Below are positions 1-8,303 of a DNA stretch of 32,459 nt, piece by piece. The stretch is taken from positions 1 to 32,459 of the forward strand of contig DUKR01000031.1 of assembly GCA_013329175.1 (NCBI GenBank), written 5' to 3'. This DNA is from Candidatus Woesearchaeota archaeon (GTDB taxonomy: Archaea; Nanobdellota; Nanobdellia; Woesearchaeales; UBA11716). Position 1 is the stretch's first letter. Every line of letters begins with the position of its first letter. Under the pieces are notes generated by a model. The model searched no databases and was not told the origin of the DNA. It saw only the letters and a list, made by a program, of their open reading frames with translations. A program made the position numbers and the translations under genes.

Positions 1-18
1 CTCTCAATAGGTTTAAAA

Positions 19-108
19 TTTCCCTTAGTGTCCTAATATCGTTCCCAGAGCATCCTATTCTCCTCAAGGGAATAGTGGGTCAAGAACGATTTAAGGACAC
101 GAGGAAAT
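19..108 (-). repeat. Palindromic repeat, copy 1
   Basis: This stretch matches 10696-10781 with one mismatch in 86 aligned bases (23-108), and the match stops abruptly on both sides. It is a large imperfect palindrome. Outer arms 28-44 and 84-100 pair at 15 of 17 positions. An inner hairpin pairs CTATTC (55-60) with GAATAG (70-75). On the minus strand it still spells the peptide found in the copy inside the KilA-N-type gene (THYSLEENRMLWERY), but an in-frame TAG follows, so it is not coding here. The remaining bases to 200 hold a small hairpin at 179-194 and no gene that I can see. Confidence 0.85.
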
Positions 109-200
109 TTCCAACCTTGTGGGATTTGAAAATACTTTACACATTTCAGCATGGAGTTCATATAATTCCTTCATAATTGGATATTAGTATATCCTAATAT

Positions 201-767
201 TTAAATATTCTCTGTTCTTGCCTGTTTCACCGGACAGGAATGCAGGTACAGAGCAGTGCGGTAGATGCCATAGCAAAGCAATGCAATAGACATAAGAGAC
301 AACTCAAATCCTTTGTATGGCAGGAGCACAAGCACACTTCCTCCTATGCCTAGAAGCGATGCGACACCAAGCCCGCATGCAGCACATCCTGGAGCAAGGA
401 CGCCAAGAAATGCGCCAACTGAAGCAAGTATTTTTGCCTTCCCTCCCCCTGCAATTGCACCTACCCTCATTTTATATGCAAGCAGGCTAACCAGCACTCC
501 CAACAGCAGGCTGATAACGGCCAGGCTCAGAAAGGAATGCAACATGATTGTTGCAGGAAAGCTCCAGAGGAGGATGGCAACAGACGTAGTTGCATATCCC
601 AAAGATTGCCCTGCGGAAAATGACCAGATATTACCAAGATTTGCAAGAACGGCATTCGCAAGATAAAAGAAGAAAGCAACCGCTATGGTGAGCATGGCGT
701 ATTCCTTTTTCTTCAGGACACCCACTGCATTGGCAAAAGCTGATGCCGTATTTTTTCTCATGCACAT
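201..767 (-). CDS. Small polytopic membrane protein with GCAACG motif
   Basis: About 188 residues with four to five hydrophobic segments, the first beginning near residue 25. The loop before the fourth segment carries APGCAACGLG, a CxxC pair next to a membrane helix that could hold metal or take part in thiol exchange. I do not recognise a named family. An in-frame GTG at 779 would add four residues, but the ATG at 765-767 has GGTGAGG a few bases upstream and is preferred. The gene begins 16 bases after the multicopper oxidase stop and is the last member of the minus-strand operon. Its position suggests a role in copper or thiol handling; that is inference. Confidence 0.72.
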   Translation of the reverse strand: MCMRKNTASAFANAVGVLKKKEYAMLTIAVAFFFYLANAVLANLGNIWSFSAGQSLGYATTSVAILLWSFPATIMLHSFLSLAVISLLLGVLVSLLAYKMRVGAIAGGGKAKILASVGAFLGVLAPGCAACGLGVASLLGIGGSVLVLLPYKGFELSLMSIALLCYGIYRTALYLHSCPVKQARTENI

Positions 768-783
768 GACTATCCTCACCCAC

Positions 784-2562
784 CTATGTAACTGACAATG
801 CTGTCATCATTCCAGCTTCAAGATGCTCTGCGATATGACAATGCGCCATCCACTCGCCTGGATTTGTCACATCAACCAGGATATCAACTGTGCTTCCGAG
901 CGGCACAAGCACGGTGTCTTTCCAGGCAAAATTTTTGGTAGGCACTCCATCAACGCTTAGCACCAGGAATCTCTGCCCGTGCAGGTGTATAGGATGCTGC
1001 ATAGGGTGCATTGAGTTAGGGTCGTTGAATAAGCTGATTTTAAGCTTATCTCCAACCTTTGCCTTCATGCCTATGCCCATGTTTTCTTTGCCTGTCAATC
1101 CATCTTTCAATATCCACTTGATGTTGCTTGTGTCAGAATGAGAATTCATCATCTGCATAGTGTCCTCCCATTCAATTTTTTCTCTTTCCTGATCCCCATC
1201 CATCTTCATCATATCCTTCATCATCCCCATTGGCAGGCCGATAGTGAGATTGAGCTGGTAATCCACAGGTTTGCTAAAATATTCCCTGAAATGGTCCACA
1301 TCGCTGATGACCTCTCTGTTCTCCCTCATGGCATCAAAAGAGCGTGCATAAGAGGCATCGGTTTGCGAAGGGCTTACTCTTACTGAGCCAAGAGTATATG
1401 TCCTCTTCGGCGTGGTGTGCAGTATTGCATAGTTCCCTTCCTGCTCATAGAAGACATCAACAATGTATCGCTCAGCAGGGGCAATTAGTATGCTGTCAAC
1501 ATACTCTTCCTGCTCATATTGGCCAAGGTCGCTGCCCACAAGCTTCATCTTGCCGCCCACAAATGTAATATTAAAAGGCCGTACATTCGCTACATTGGTG
1601 AGGTAAAACCTGACAACATCCCCTTTCATCGCGTCAAGCGCATAATCGGTGCCACCATTGACAAGCAGGGTATTGCCGAATCTTCCCATGATAGCGAAGT
1701 TCGCATGGTCACTGCCATAAGGGACGATATCACCATCCTCAATCAGGATGTCATCAAGGACGAGAAGCTCTTCCCTGTTCACAGGGTTGTAGGCTTGCGA
1801 TGGGACAACCAGCATATTTCCGGCAAGGCCGCTGTCCTGCTGGAAGTCTTCCCGGATGTGTGGATGATACCAGAAGATTCCATCATCAGGGAAATAGGTA
1901 GTGTAGGTGAATGATTCCCCTTCCTGTACAGGCTCTTGGGAAATCCATGGAACGCCATCATCCTTGATATTGTGCCGCAATCCGTGCCAGTGGACAGTGG
2001 TATTCCATTCTATAGTATTCTTGAAGATGACCGTGATTGTTGAACCCTGCTTAACCTTAAAGACGGGCCCTGGAATCTGGCCGTTATATCCGTACATCTT
2101 GTAGGACTTTCCATTAATCATCTTAGAAACAATTTCAGCAGTCAACTCTACCGTATCTCCATCATCCAGAGTAAGGATTGTGGTGCTCTTCGCAGGAGAA
2201 AGAGAGCTTAACAAAACATCCTCACCAGGGCTGGCCGTATACTGAGAGTCCATCCTTATGTCATCCATCATGCCCTTTCCTTGATTGCTTGGCATCATGC
2301 TTCCTGATGCTTTCTGCTCAAGCTCGCGATAATCATCACACCCTCTCATGTTGGGCATCATCTTGCAGTGCTCAATCATTGCCATGTCTTTCTCGCTAAG
2401 GACAATTTTCTCTGCATTAAGGGCCGCTTCTTCTCCATTCTGTTGGTTGGACACTGCGCATCCTGCCAGAAATACCATGGCAGCCATGCCAAGTAGCGGC
2501 AGTATATGCTTCATTCTGGCGGTAGCATAAGCTTCTTTGTTGCCAAATCCATTTTTTTTCAT
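784..2562 (-). CDS. Multicopper oxidase, lipoprotein type
   Basis: A 592-residue multicopper oxidase with all copper-ligand motifs: HWHG (191-194), WYHPH (231-235), HPIHLHG (523-529) and HCHIAEHLEAGM (574-585). These form the type 1 site and the trinuclear type 2/3 cluster, so it should oxidise a substrate with O2. Residues 17-35 form a lipoprotein-like signal ending LAGC (C35), which places it outside the membrane. Two Met-rich stretches (about 65-105, and 445-475 with repeated MM and MxM) resemble the copper-binding segments of CueO/PcoA-type cuprous oxidases, so Cu(I) is the likely substrate. An N-terminal motif, HCKMMPNMRGC, may also bind copper. AAGGGGATG precedes the chosen ATG; the internal Met17 has no such site. 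It lies in the redox operon after the zinc-finger membrane protein. Confidence 0.93.
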   Translation of the reverse strand: MKKNGFGNKEAYATARMKHILPLLGMAAMVFLAGCAVSNQQNGEEAALNAEKIVLSEKDMAMIEHCKMMPNMRGCDDYRELEQKASGSMMPSNQGKGMMDDIRMDSQYTASPGEDVLLSSLSPAKSTTILTLDDGDTVELTAEIVSKMINGKSYKMYGYNGQIPGPVFKVKQGSTITVIFKNTIEWNTTVHWHGLRHNIKDDGVPWISQEPVQEGESFTYTTYFPDDGIFWYHPHIREDFQQDSGLAGNMLVVPSQAYNPVNREELLVLDDILIEDGDIVPYGSDHANFAIMGRFGNTLLVNGGTDYALDAMKGDVVRFYLTNVANVRPFNITFVGGKMKLVGSDLGQYEQEEYVDSILIAPAERYIVDVFYEQEGNYAILHTTPKRTYTLGSVRVSPSQTDASYARSFDAMRENREVISDVDHFREYFSKPVDYQLNLTIGLPMGMMKDMMKMDGDQEREKIEWEDTMQMMNSHSDTSNIKWILKDGLTGKENMGIGMKAKVGDKLKISLFNDPNSMHPMQHPIHLHGQRFLVLSVDGVPTKNFAWKDTVLVPLGSTVDILVDVTNPGEWMAHCHIAEHLEAGMMTALSVT

Positions 2563-2617
2563 GTTAACATCCCCTTGAGATTTTTTTCACGGTGTATGAT
2601 AATCATTGGTTTAGCTT

Positions 2618-3184
2618 TCATCCCTCGGGGTCTGTGCCTAGGCCAGAGCCAATAAACCCCCTAATAGCATCCTCATCATAGGCATCAAGCACCTTGATGC
2701 TGCCAAGCCTTGTTAAGGCAATCTTTGCCTTCATGTTTTTATAAGGTGCGATATATACAAAATCAAATTCATCTGCAAAGCCTTCAAGCTTTCCGATAAG
2801 CCCATCTTCACAGGTATAATTCCTACAATCATAATTGATGATGACCCCTCCCCGCCCATTCTCTTCACCATCAGCATGCTCAAGCATATGCTTCTGCACT
2901 TCTATACGCAGGGGATTTCTGAGCACATGGGATGGCGGGGACGCCTCCACATGACCCTTTATGTAGGTAGGAGGAAATGTCTTTGCCGTTGAAGCAAAAT
3001 AGGCGCCTAAGCTGAGAAGGATGATGCTGATAATGATTACTGACCATATTTTCATCCTTTTTTTTGCAGCCGAGTCAAGGAGTGGCTTTTTTGTTGGCGG
3101 TGAGTGCTTTGCGTTTTTGTGCTGTTGCAGCGCCTCTGCTGACTGAAACTGCTTATTGCAGTTGCGGCACATAAATTCACTCAT
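2618..3184 (-). CDS. C2H2 zinc finger - membrane helix - DUF3105-like protein
   Basis: 188 residues in three parts. Residues 6-27 form one C2H2-type finger (CRNC, then HKNAKH). Residues 45-68 form a single membrane helix. The rest, about 75-185, is an exposed domain resembling DUF3105: an LEHADGEE stretch with a following VIINY strand, then a segment ending in IALTRLGSIKVLDAYDEDAI. The topology would put the finger in the cytoplasm and the C-terminal domain outside. The external domain has a Cys pair (DCRNYTC). The start ATG overlaps the end of the ccdA gene by eight bases, so the two are translationally coupled. Function is unknown; DUF3105 proteins are usually membrane-anchored and uncharacterised. 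The DUF3105 match is from memory of the family pattern and is moderate. Confidence 0.72.
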   Translation of the reverse strand: MSEFMCRNCNKQFQSAEALQQHKNAKHSPPTKKPLLDSAAKKRMKIWSVIIISIILLSLGAYFASTAKTFPPTYIKGHVEASPPSHVLRNPLRIEVQKHMLEHADGEENGRGGVIINYDCRNYTCEDGLIGKLEGFADEFDFVYIAPYKNMKAKIALTRLGSIKVLDAYDEDAIRGFIGSGLGTDPEG

Positions 3185-4187
3185 CCTTGCCTCCTTCCTT
3201 TTTTTTTACGCGCATCCTGATGACTGATACTATGACAATGCCGATGAAAATCGCCAATGTTGTTATCCCCATCGTATCAGCATACGCAAAGCCAAGCAGC
3301 CACCGCTGCAACCCATAAAAGTACTGGCTTGTCCCAAAGATATTCCACCCATTCACAACACCAGTACCCCTGAAGATAATGAATACTGCACCGATTCCCG
3401 CAAGCAACACGCCTGAAATCATGTTGGGTATAGTTAGTGTGAAAGCCTTCCCAAAAAGCCGTATCTGATACCCCTTCCCCTGCATCCACTTTCTGCTGCC
3501 AATATCAAAGCGGTCATAGGCAATCGAGAGAATAAACAGCGGGACAAAGATGCCAAGCGAGTAGAAAAACATAAGCAGCACAGCCCTTGCAATGCTACCT
3601 TGGAGTGCAGCTATCCCTAAGATGCCTCCAAGAATTGGCCCTACACACGCAGTCCAGCCTAAGGCAAACAGCAGGCCCTGCGCAAATACTGCCCTTCCCC
3701 CATTGCCAGCAATCATTTTTTTTCGAAGAGGAGAGGCAAAGCCCATGCCAAGGAAGGAGAGCATCCCTAATACCACGAGCAGAATGCCTGCAAAGACGAT
3801 GACCGCAGGATGCTGCAATGCGCTGTACGACCTTTCGCCTATGATGCCTGCGACAATCCCAAATGCTGAGAATACAAGGGCAAACCCAGCAAAAAACACC
3901 AGTGTCATGCGGGTAATGTCTTTCTTTTCCCTGCATGCATACGAAAGATATGCTGGAAGCAATGGAAGAATGCAGGGAGAGAGTATGGTCAGTGTTCCTG
4001 CAAGAAACGCTACAGCAAGTGAGAGCTTCATAAGAAGTGATGCGGTCATCTCATCATTATACGCTACGATTTTCTGCAGATTATCGGGCAGGTGTGCATC
4101 GGCAAAAGCAAAGGGAGCAAAAGCAGCCAAGGCTATAACAATTGTTAAGCACAGCGCAAAATTCCTTGACAGTTTGTGATATCCCAT
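3177..4187 (-). CDS. ccdA: CcdA/DsbD-type transmembrane thiol-electron transporter
   Basis: 336 residues with about seven membrane helices and an N-terminal signal-like helix (11-29). The two conserved cysteines of the CcdA/DsbD family are present in their usual settings: LSPCILPLLP (C72) and GWTACVGPIL (C181). The family moves electrons from cytoplasmic thioredoxin across the membrane to reduce disulfides on outside thioredoxin-like partners. The gene directly upstream encodes a three-repeat thioredoxin-fold protein that is the natural partner. The protein is longer than a minimal CcdA (about 220-240 residues) because of the N-terminal extension and an extra C-terminal helix pair. It lies 12 bases downstream of the thioredoxin-repeat gene in the same operon. 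Confidence 0.9.
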   Translation of the reverse strand: MGYHKLSRNFALCLTIVIALAAFAPFAFADAHLPDNLQKIVAYNDEMTASLLMKLSLAVAFLAGTLTILSPCILPLLPAYLSYACREKKDITRMTLVFFAGFALVFSAFGIVAGIIGERSYSALQHPAVIVFAGILLVVLGMLSFLGMGFASPLRKKMIAGNGGRAVFAQGLLFALGWTACVGPILGGILGIAALQGSIARAVLLMFFYSLGIFVPLFILSIAYDRFDIGSRKWMQGKGYQIRLFGKAFTLTIPNMISGVLLAGIGAVFIIFRGTGVVNGWNIFGTSQYFYGLQRWLLGFAYADTMGITTLAIFIGIVIVSVIRMRVKKKEGGKDE

Positions 4188-4199
4188 CAGAAAAAAGCC

Positions 4200-5315
4200 C
4201 TATGGCTGCTGTGAAGGTTGGGTTACCTTTCCTGTAGCAGCATCCATGTACGGCAAACCGGCAAACTCTACCGCCTCAAAGACATAGGTGCTGTCGTTTG
4301 CGACTTTTCCCACCTGCTTCCATGATGCAATAAGCAGCGGGTACTCCTCAACGTCTCCTGAAAGTAGCAGTGTCGGAAGTTTGGCAATCTCATACCGCTC
4401 AACAAGCTCCTTTCCTTTGGCGCTCACTGCATCAATAACCTCTTCGCTGCCTTTTGCGATTCCCATGCGGGAAAGTATCTGGCTGTGGACTTCCTTAGGG
4501 TCATAACATTCCTCGCACGAGCTGTCAGAAAGATAGATGACATCAACAAAGCCCTTCACTTTTCTGTCAGGGATACTGTAATAAGGTGGCTCAACCTCTC
4601 TTTGGACAAACGAGCCATCCTCTTCAATACTTCCTGCAAGTTTCCATGCCTGTGCTATCTCGGGATATTCGTTTAGCTCCTGGTCAAGAATGAGCGCAGG
4701 AAGCTTCTCAATGCCGTACCGTGCGATGAGCTCCTTCCCTTCTGCTGAATCAGCATCTATCCTGTCTTGCTGGCCGATGGCGACACCTGCCTGCGCAAAT
4801 TGTGTAAGGAGTGGCTCAGGATCTGTGCACTTTTCGCAAGTATCCTTGGCAAGAAGGATAGCCGCAACGCTTCCCTTCACATTACCGCTGGCAGCATCAA
4901 CATAAGGCGCCAGGACATCAGAGAAAATAAAAGCATCGTTGCCCTCTTCCATGAACGACAAGAGAAAGCCTGCCTTCTCAAGTTCTCCTTCAGCAACCAC
5001 AGTCGGCAGCCTTGCGATGCCGTGCTTCAGGATAAGATTCTTCGCCTCAGGCTCTGTGGATTGCAGAGCCCTCTCGGACACGATGTTCACGTTGCCTGTT
5101 TTTATCCTGTCAGTGACATCCTCAATGGGAAAGCAATTGCTGCAGGATGTTGTGATGGTCGTCAGTTTCAGTTCAGCAGGCCTTGCTGCTTCCTTTGCCT
5201 CAGCCATCTTTTCCTCAACAATTGGATTGAGCAAGGCAAGCTGGCCAGCGTTCACAACTGCTATCAGGAGGAGGGCTGCAACTAAACCCATGAGCAGCAG
5301 GCGCGTCCTTTTCAT
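4200..5315 (-). CDS. Membrane-anchored protein with three thioredoxin-fold repeats
   Basis: 371 residues from the chosen start. An N-terminal membrane helix (about 5-26) is followed by three repeats, each with a CxxC motif and then a LP (cis-Pro type) motif: C58/C61 with P104, C160/C163 with P206, C267/C270 with P314. The Cys-to-Pro spacing is 46, 46 and 47 residues, the layout of a thioredoxin fold. The CxxC variants are CSNC, CEKC and CEEC. The domains face outside. The likely role is thiol-disulfide exchange fed by CcdA, or metal binding through the CxxC pairs. An in-frame ATG at 5343-5345 would add ten residues, but GGTGAAG lies about nine bases before the ATG at 5313-5315, so that start is preferred. 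Confidence 0.82.
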   Translation of the reverse strand: MKRTRLLLMGLVAALLLIAVVNAGQLALLNPIVEEKMAEAKEAARPAELKLTTITTSCSNCFPIEDVTDRIKTGNVNIVSERALQSTEPEAKNLILKHGIARLPTVVAEGELEKAGFLLSFMEEGNDAFIFSDVLAPYVDAASGNVKGSVAAILLAKDTCEKCTDPEPLLTQFAQAGVAIGQQDRIDADSAEGKELIARYGIEKLPALILDQELNEYPEIAQAWKLAGSIEEDGSFVQREVEPPYYSIPDRKVKGFVDVIYLSDSSCEECYDPKEVHSQILSRMGIAKGSEEVIDAVSAKGKELVERYEIAKLPTLLLSGDVEEYPLLIASWKQVGKVANDSTYVFEAVEFAGLPYMDAATGKVTQPSQQP

Positions 5316-5360
5316 ATTTTTTTCTTCACCATGTTCTCTGCTCATGGTTTGTGCCCTTAT

Positions 5361-5588
5361 TTAGCATCCCCCGACCATCTGCGGAAGGTTATTGATGCTG
5401 CTGGGAAGTGCTGCTGGTGCTCCCGAAGTGCCGCCTGATGCCCCTGGTGCCTGCGATGACGAGGCTGCTTTCACCGAGAAATCGCTTCCGGCTAGGTCGC
5501 TTTTGATGCTGTTTAGCTGGAATGCCTGCACTGCCGAGACCAGCAGCAGCACTCCAAGAACAACAGCCATAATAGTTGTCTGTTTCAT
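5361..5588 (-). CDS. Anchored small peptide ending in MVGGC
   Basis: 75 residues: an N-terminal membrane helix or signal anchor (about 6-23), a short stretch FQLNSIKSDL, a low-complexity Ala/Ser/Gly/Pro linker, and a C-terminus reading NLPQMVGGC. The only cysteine is the last residue. The tail matches the end of the neighbouring 273-residue protein (DLPGMVGGC), and the anchor region also resembles it (FQLNS against FQLAS). The gene sits between that gene and the thioredoxin-repeat gene. It could present a C-terminal thiol to the redox proteins, bind copper, or carry a C-terminal modification. No family is recognised. Confidence 0.75.
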   Translation of the reverse strand: MKQTTIMAVVLGVLLLVSAVQAFQLNSIKSDLAGSDFSVKAASSSQAPGASGGTSGAPAALPSSINNLPQMVGGC

Positions 5589-5618
5589 TCTTTCATTCCT
5601 CCATTTTCAGGTAAATAA

Positions 5619-6440
5619 TTAACACCCGCCGACCATGCCTGGCAGGTCCTTCAATACTGACGTATCCCCTCCTCCAAGCTTTGCGCCTAACTCTATCATA
5701 TTCTTTGGGAAAAACAACGTCTTCCAGCGCATCACTTCGCGCAAAACTTCTGCGTCGCTATAATCAGTATAGGCAGTAAGGTAAAGCGTTACGGATAGCA
5801 ATGCCGGATTATGCTGGCAGCCGCACTTTGACTCACCGTTCTTGTCTGCTCCAGCAGGCCCTACACCACAGCAATACTCGCACGACACTCCATAGGGATT
5901 GGATGCAAGATTCACATACCGCCTGAACGCCTCAGGATTACTCTTCTGTACTTCTGCCTTCAGTGACCTGAACATGTTGGCGAGCTTTGCAAGGGAGTCT
6001 ACTGGCTCGTCAAAGCTCACCCCAAGCGCTTCTCCATACTCAGGCGTCCCTGTAGGAAACATTACCTTCATCGCTGCATCTGGTGATGTCATCTCTGCAA
6101 CAGGAAACACCGCAGCTATCGCCTGGGGTGTAGAGGAAATGCCATCAAGAGAAAGCTCACCAAGATCCCCTCCGCCATACATCATCCTGTTTGCCCCTGT
6201 GCCTCTTTCTGCAAGTGCTGAGACAGATGCAAGCTGAAACTGGTTGAACCCTATCAGAAGGATGGCTGCAACAACAAGCGTAATCACATGCTTTGTGAAT
6301 AGCGTTTCTTCCTGGTGATGAATGGCATGATGCTTACCATGCGCTGTGTGCTTCCCTTCTGTTGCATCAGCAGCGTCCTGCTTGATGTCGTCTGATTGTG
6401 ATTCGTTGCGTACTTCTTTGCTTGGCTCTTTATCTTCCAT
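5619..6440 (-). CDS. Anchored Cys-rich protein ending in MVGGC (PCYCGC-like?)
   Basis: 273 residues from the chosen start. The N-terminal 45 residues are charged and end in a His cluster (HTAHGKHHAIHH). One membrane helix follows (51-68). The exposed part has a Cys cluster: SCEYCCGVG (C187, C190, C191) and KCGCQHNPA (C206, C208), followed by a helical stretch LREVMRWKTLFFP. This resembles the Cys/His metal-binding pattern of PCYCGC-type proteins, but the match is loose. The C-terminus DLPGMVGGC is shared with the next gene. It is the first gene of the operon. An in-frame ATG at 6465-6467 is possible, but GGTGGTG just upstream of the ATG at 6438-6440 decides the start. Confidence 0.78.
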   Translation of the reverse strand: MEDKEPSKEVRNESQSDDIKQDAADATEGKHTAHGKHHAIHHQEETLFTKHVITLVVAAILLIGFNQFQLASVSALAERGTGANRMMYGGGDLGELSLDGISSTPQAIAAVFPVAEMTSPDAAMKVMFPTGTPEYGEALGVSFDEPVDSLAKLANMFRSLKAEVQKSNPEAFRRYVNLASNPYGVSCEYCCGVGPAGADKNGESKCGCQHNPALLSVTLYLTAYTDYSDAEVLREVMRWKTLFFPKNMIELGAKLGGGDTSVLKDLPGMVGGC

Positions 6441-6473
6441 TACACACCACCTGTATCGCCTTAACAACCGCTG

Positions 6474-6490
6474 ACCCTATATATAAGAGT
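6474..6490 (-). promoter_or_regulatory. Archaeal promoter of the minus-strand redox operon
   Basis: On the minus strand CTTATATATAG forms a TATA box centred near 6483. Transcription would start about 26 bases downstream, near 6457, giving a short leader that contains the GGTGGTG ribosome site before the ATG at 6440. The spacing fits archaeal promoters. Confidence 0.7.
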
Positions 6491-6524
6491 GGGGAAACGA
6501 CAGGGAAAAAACAGGGAAAGGCTT

Positions 6525-6540
6525 ATATGCAAACTTGCTT
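6525..6540 (+). promoter_or_regulatory. Archaeal promoter of the DUF835 sensor gene
   Basis: GGCTTATATGC on the plus strand forms a TATA box centred near 6535. The expected start of transcription (about 6560) falls on the ATG codons at 6555 and 6561, so the message is probably leaderless. The two divergent TATA boxes are about 50 bases apart, so one regulator could control both. Confidence 0.62.
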
Positions 6541-6554
6541 TGACAGCGGCTGCT

Positions 6555-8303
6555 ATGCAAATGCATGGGAAAAAACGGCTCCTTGTAGCGGGCATCATGG
6601 GAGGAATTGCCATTGTCGCTGTTGTCATCTTCATCCATGCACTACAGTTCTCAGCAATCGAGCAGACCGTCGTCATGTATCTGGCTGAAAAGCAGCAGAT
6701 AGAGACAGAGCATGCCGCCCACCAGATAGAGACGCATCTTACCATGATGCGGGATGAGTTGCTCACCAAAAGCAAGTTCCCAGTCATAGAAGAAGTGAGT
6801 GCACTGCGCTGCATCAATGCAACAGGCACTCACCCTGATACGGTAAGCGACACTCTCCTCCAGCTTGACCGGAATGGTGATGTCATCGGCTGCTCTTCGT
6901 CCCAATATTCTGCCTTTGCGGGAGCAAGCCTGAAAAACAGCCCGCTCTTTCAAAAGCCACGGGAGACAAGAGAGCCCTACGTATCAGGAGCCATGAATGA
7001 AGGCAGTAGCGCATTCATCGCTGTCTCTGTCCCGCTGTTTGAGACCAGCGGCTACACTCCCTACCCTGATTTTCGCAAGTCCTTCCAGGGGACAATCATT
7101 GGCATCGTCAGCGTCACAAGCATTTATCACAGCTTTATCCATCCAATCACTGATGCTGACGGAAGCAGCTTTATACTTATGCATGAAGGAGACGGTCAGG
7201 TGCTTCTCCAAAGCGATGGTATTGGGCAGGACCTGATTAATCCCATTGTGCGTGCCTCTCCACTGTCGGAGGAAAAAAAATATGCTCTTGCAAAGCTACC
7301 TGTTATGGGAAAAGCAATCATCACCAGTGAAAGCATCATTCTCGGTGGAGAGACATGGAAGCTTGCAGTCATTACCCCTCTCTCCTACCACAACAAGGAC
7401 ATTCGGGAAGCTCAGGCTGGGCACATCGCAAGTCTCATTATCATCGTCCTTCTCATGGCAGGGGTTTTTGTGCTTCTGCTTTCTCTCTATCGGTCAAAGG
7501 AAACTGCTGAAGAAAAGCTCTCGCAGGTGCATGTCACCCTTGAAGAGCTAGGCATCAATATCAGCCATGAGACTGACAAGCCCTATGCAAAGCCTGCCTT
7601 CTCTTTGGTTTCAGGAAAGGTCTATCTTATAGCAGATGACAGCGAGAATCAGGCCTACGAATTATTTGCAGGACTCCTTCAGGAAGGCAATGCTGGCTTT
7701 GCCCTGACAAGGGAAAACCCTTCATCAGTTCAGGAGCGCTATCACCTCAAAAATACTCCCTTCCTCTGGCTCAGCAAGGCAAAAAGTGAACAGTATCCTT
7801 CTGAAACTGATCCAAAAAAGCTCCTTGCACTCATCAGAGAGTTTATCGAGAAAGGAGGAAAGAGCGCAGTACTGATAGACCGGCTTGAATATCTTATCGC
7901 TGAGCATGGGGAGCAGGAGACCCTTGGTATGGTTAGAAATCTCAAGGATGCGATAACAGGAAAGCAGGCAGTCCTCATTCTTGGCATCAATCCCGAATCT
8001 ATTACGCAACAGGCACTCGCTTCCCTTCGCACAGAGGCAGTTGACCTCTATCACAAGGAGCTGGCAAGAAGCCTCCATCTCACCGGGCAGGAGCTTGCCA
8101 TCCTTTCTCTCATCAATGAGCGCAACGCTGAGCACAAAATGATCTCTTTTCGGGACATCTCGGCAAGCCAGAATATCACCAAGCCCACCACAAGAGCCAG
8201 AATCAGACGCCTCTATGATTTGGGACTAGTCACTGTTGACCAGAAGGGAAGATACAAGTCATTATCGCTGACTGCAAAGGGAAGAAGGGCGCTTGGTGGG
8301 TGA
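6555..8303 (+). CDS. Membrane sensor-regulator: Cache-like, DUF835, winged helix
   Basis: 582 residues from the chosen start. A membrane helix (about 9-29) and a second one (292-315) flank an outside sensor domain of about 260 residues with Cache-like features. A short coil and a DUF835 domain follow (about 355-505), recognisable from YLIADDSENQAYELF, NTPFLWLSK and SAVLIDRLEYLI. The C-terminal 75 residues form a winged-helix DNA-binding domain (LTGQELAILSLI ... TTRARIRRLYDLGLV). No kinase or receiver domain is present, so it would act as a one-component, membrane-tethered transcription regulator. It is transcribed divergently from the redox operon and is the obvious candidate to control it. 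An upstream in-frame GTG at 6489 lies before the TATA box and is unlikely; ATG at 6561 is the alternative. Confidence 0.85.
   Translation: MQMHGKKRLLVAGIMGGIAIVAVVIFIHALQFSAIEQTVVMYLAEKQQIETEHAAHQIETHLTMMRDELLTKSKFPVIEEVSALRCINATGTHPDTVSDTLLQLDRNGDVIGCSSSQYSAFAGASLKNSPLFQKPRETREPYVSGAMNEGSSAFIAVSVPLFETSGYTPYPDFRKSFQGTIIGIVSVTSIYHSFIHPITDADGSSFILMHEGDGQVLLQSDGIGQDLINPIVRASPLSEEKKYALAKLPVMGKAIITSESIILGGETWKLAVITPLSYHNKDIREAQAGHIASLIIIVLLMAGVFVLLLSLYRSKETAEEKLSQVHVTLEELGINISHETDKPYAKPAFSLVSGKVYLIADDSENQAYELFAGLLQEGNAGFALTRENPSSVQERYHLKNTPFLWLSKAKSEQYPSETDPKKLLALIREFIEKGGKSAVLIDRLEYLIAEHGEQETLGMVRNLKDAITGKQAVLILGINPESITQQALASLRTEAVDLYHKELARSLHLTGQELAILSLINERNAEHKMISFRDISASQNITKPTTRARIRRLYDLGLVTVDQKGRYKSLSLTAKGRRALGG

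Noticed and set aside
179..194. Hairpin GGATAT/ATATCC as the terminator of the redox operon
   Set aside because: It is short and not followed by a T run on the minus strand.
313..666. Plus-strand open frame of about 117 codons
   Set aside because: It lies antisense to the membrane protein at 201-767, has no ribosome site or TATA box and shows no domain pattern.
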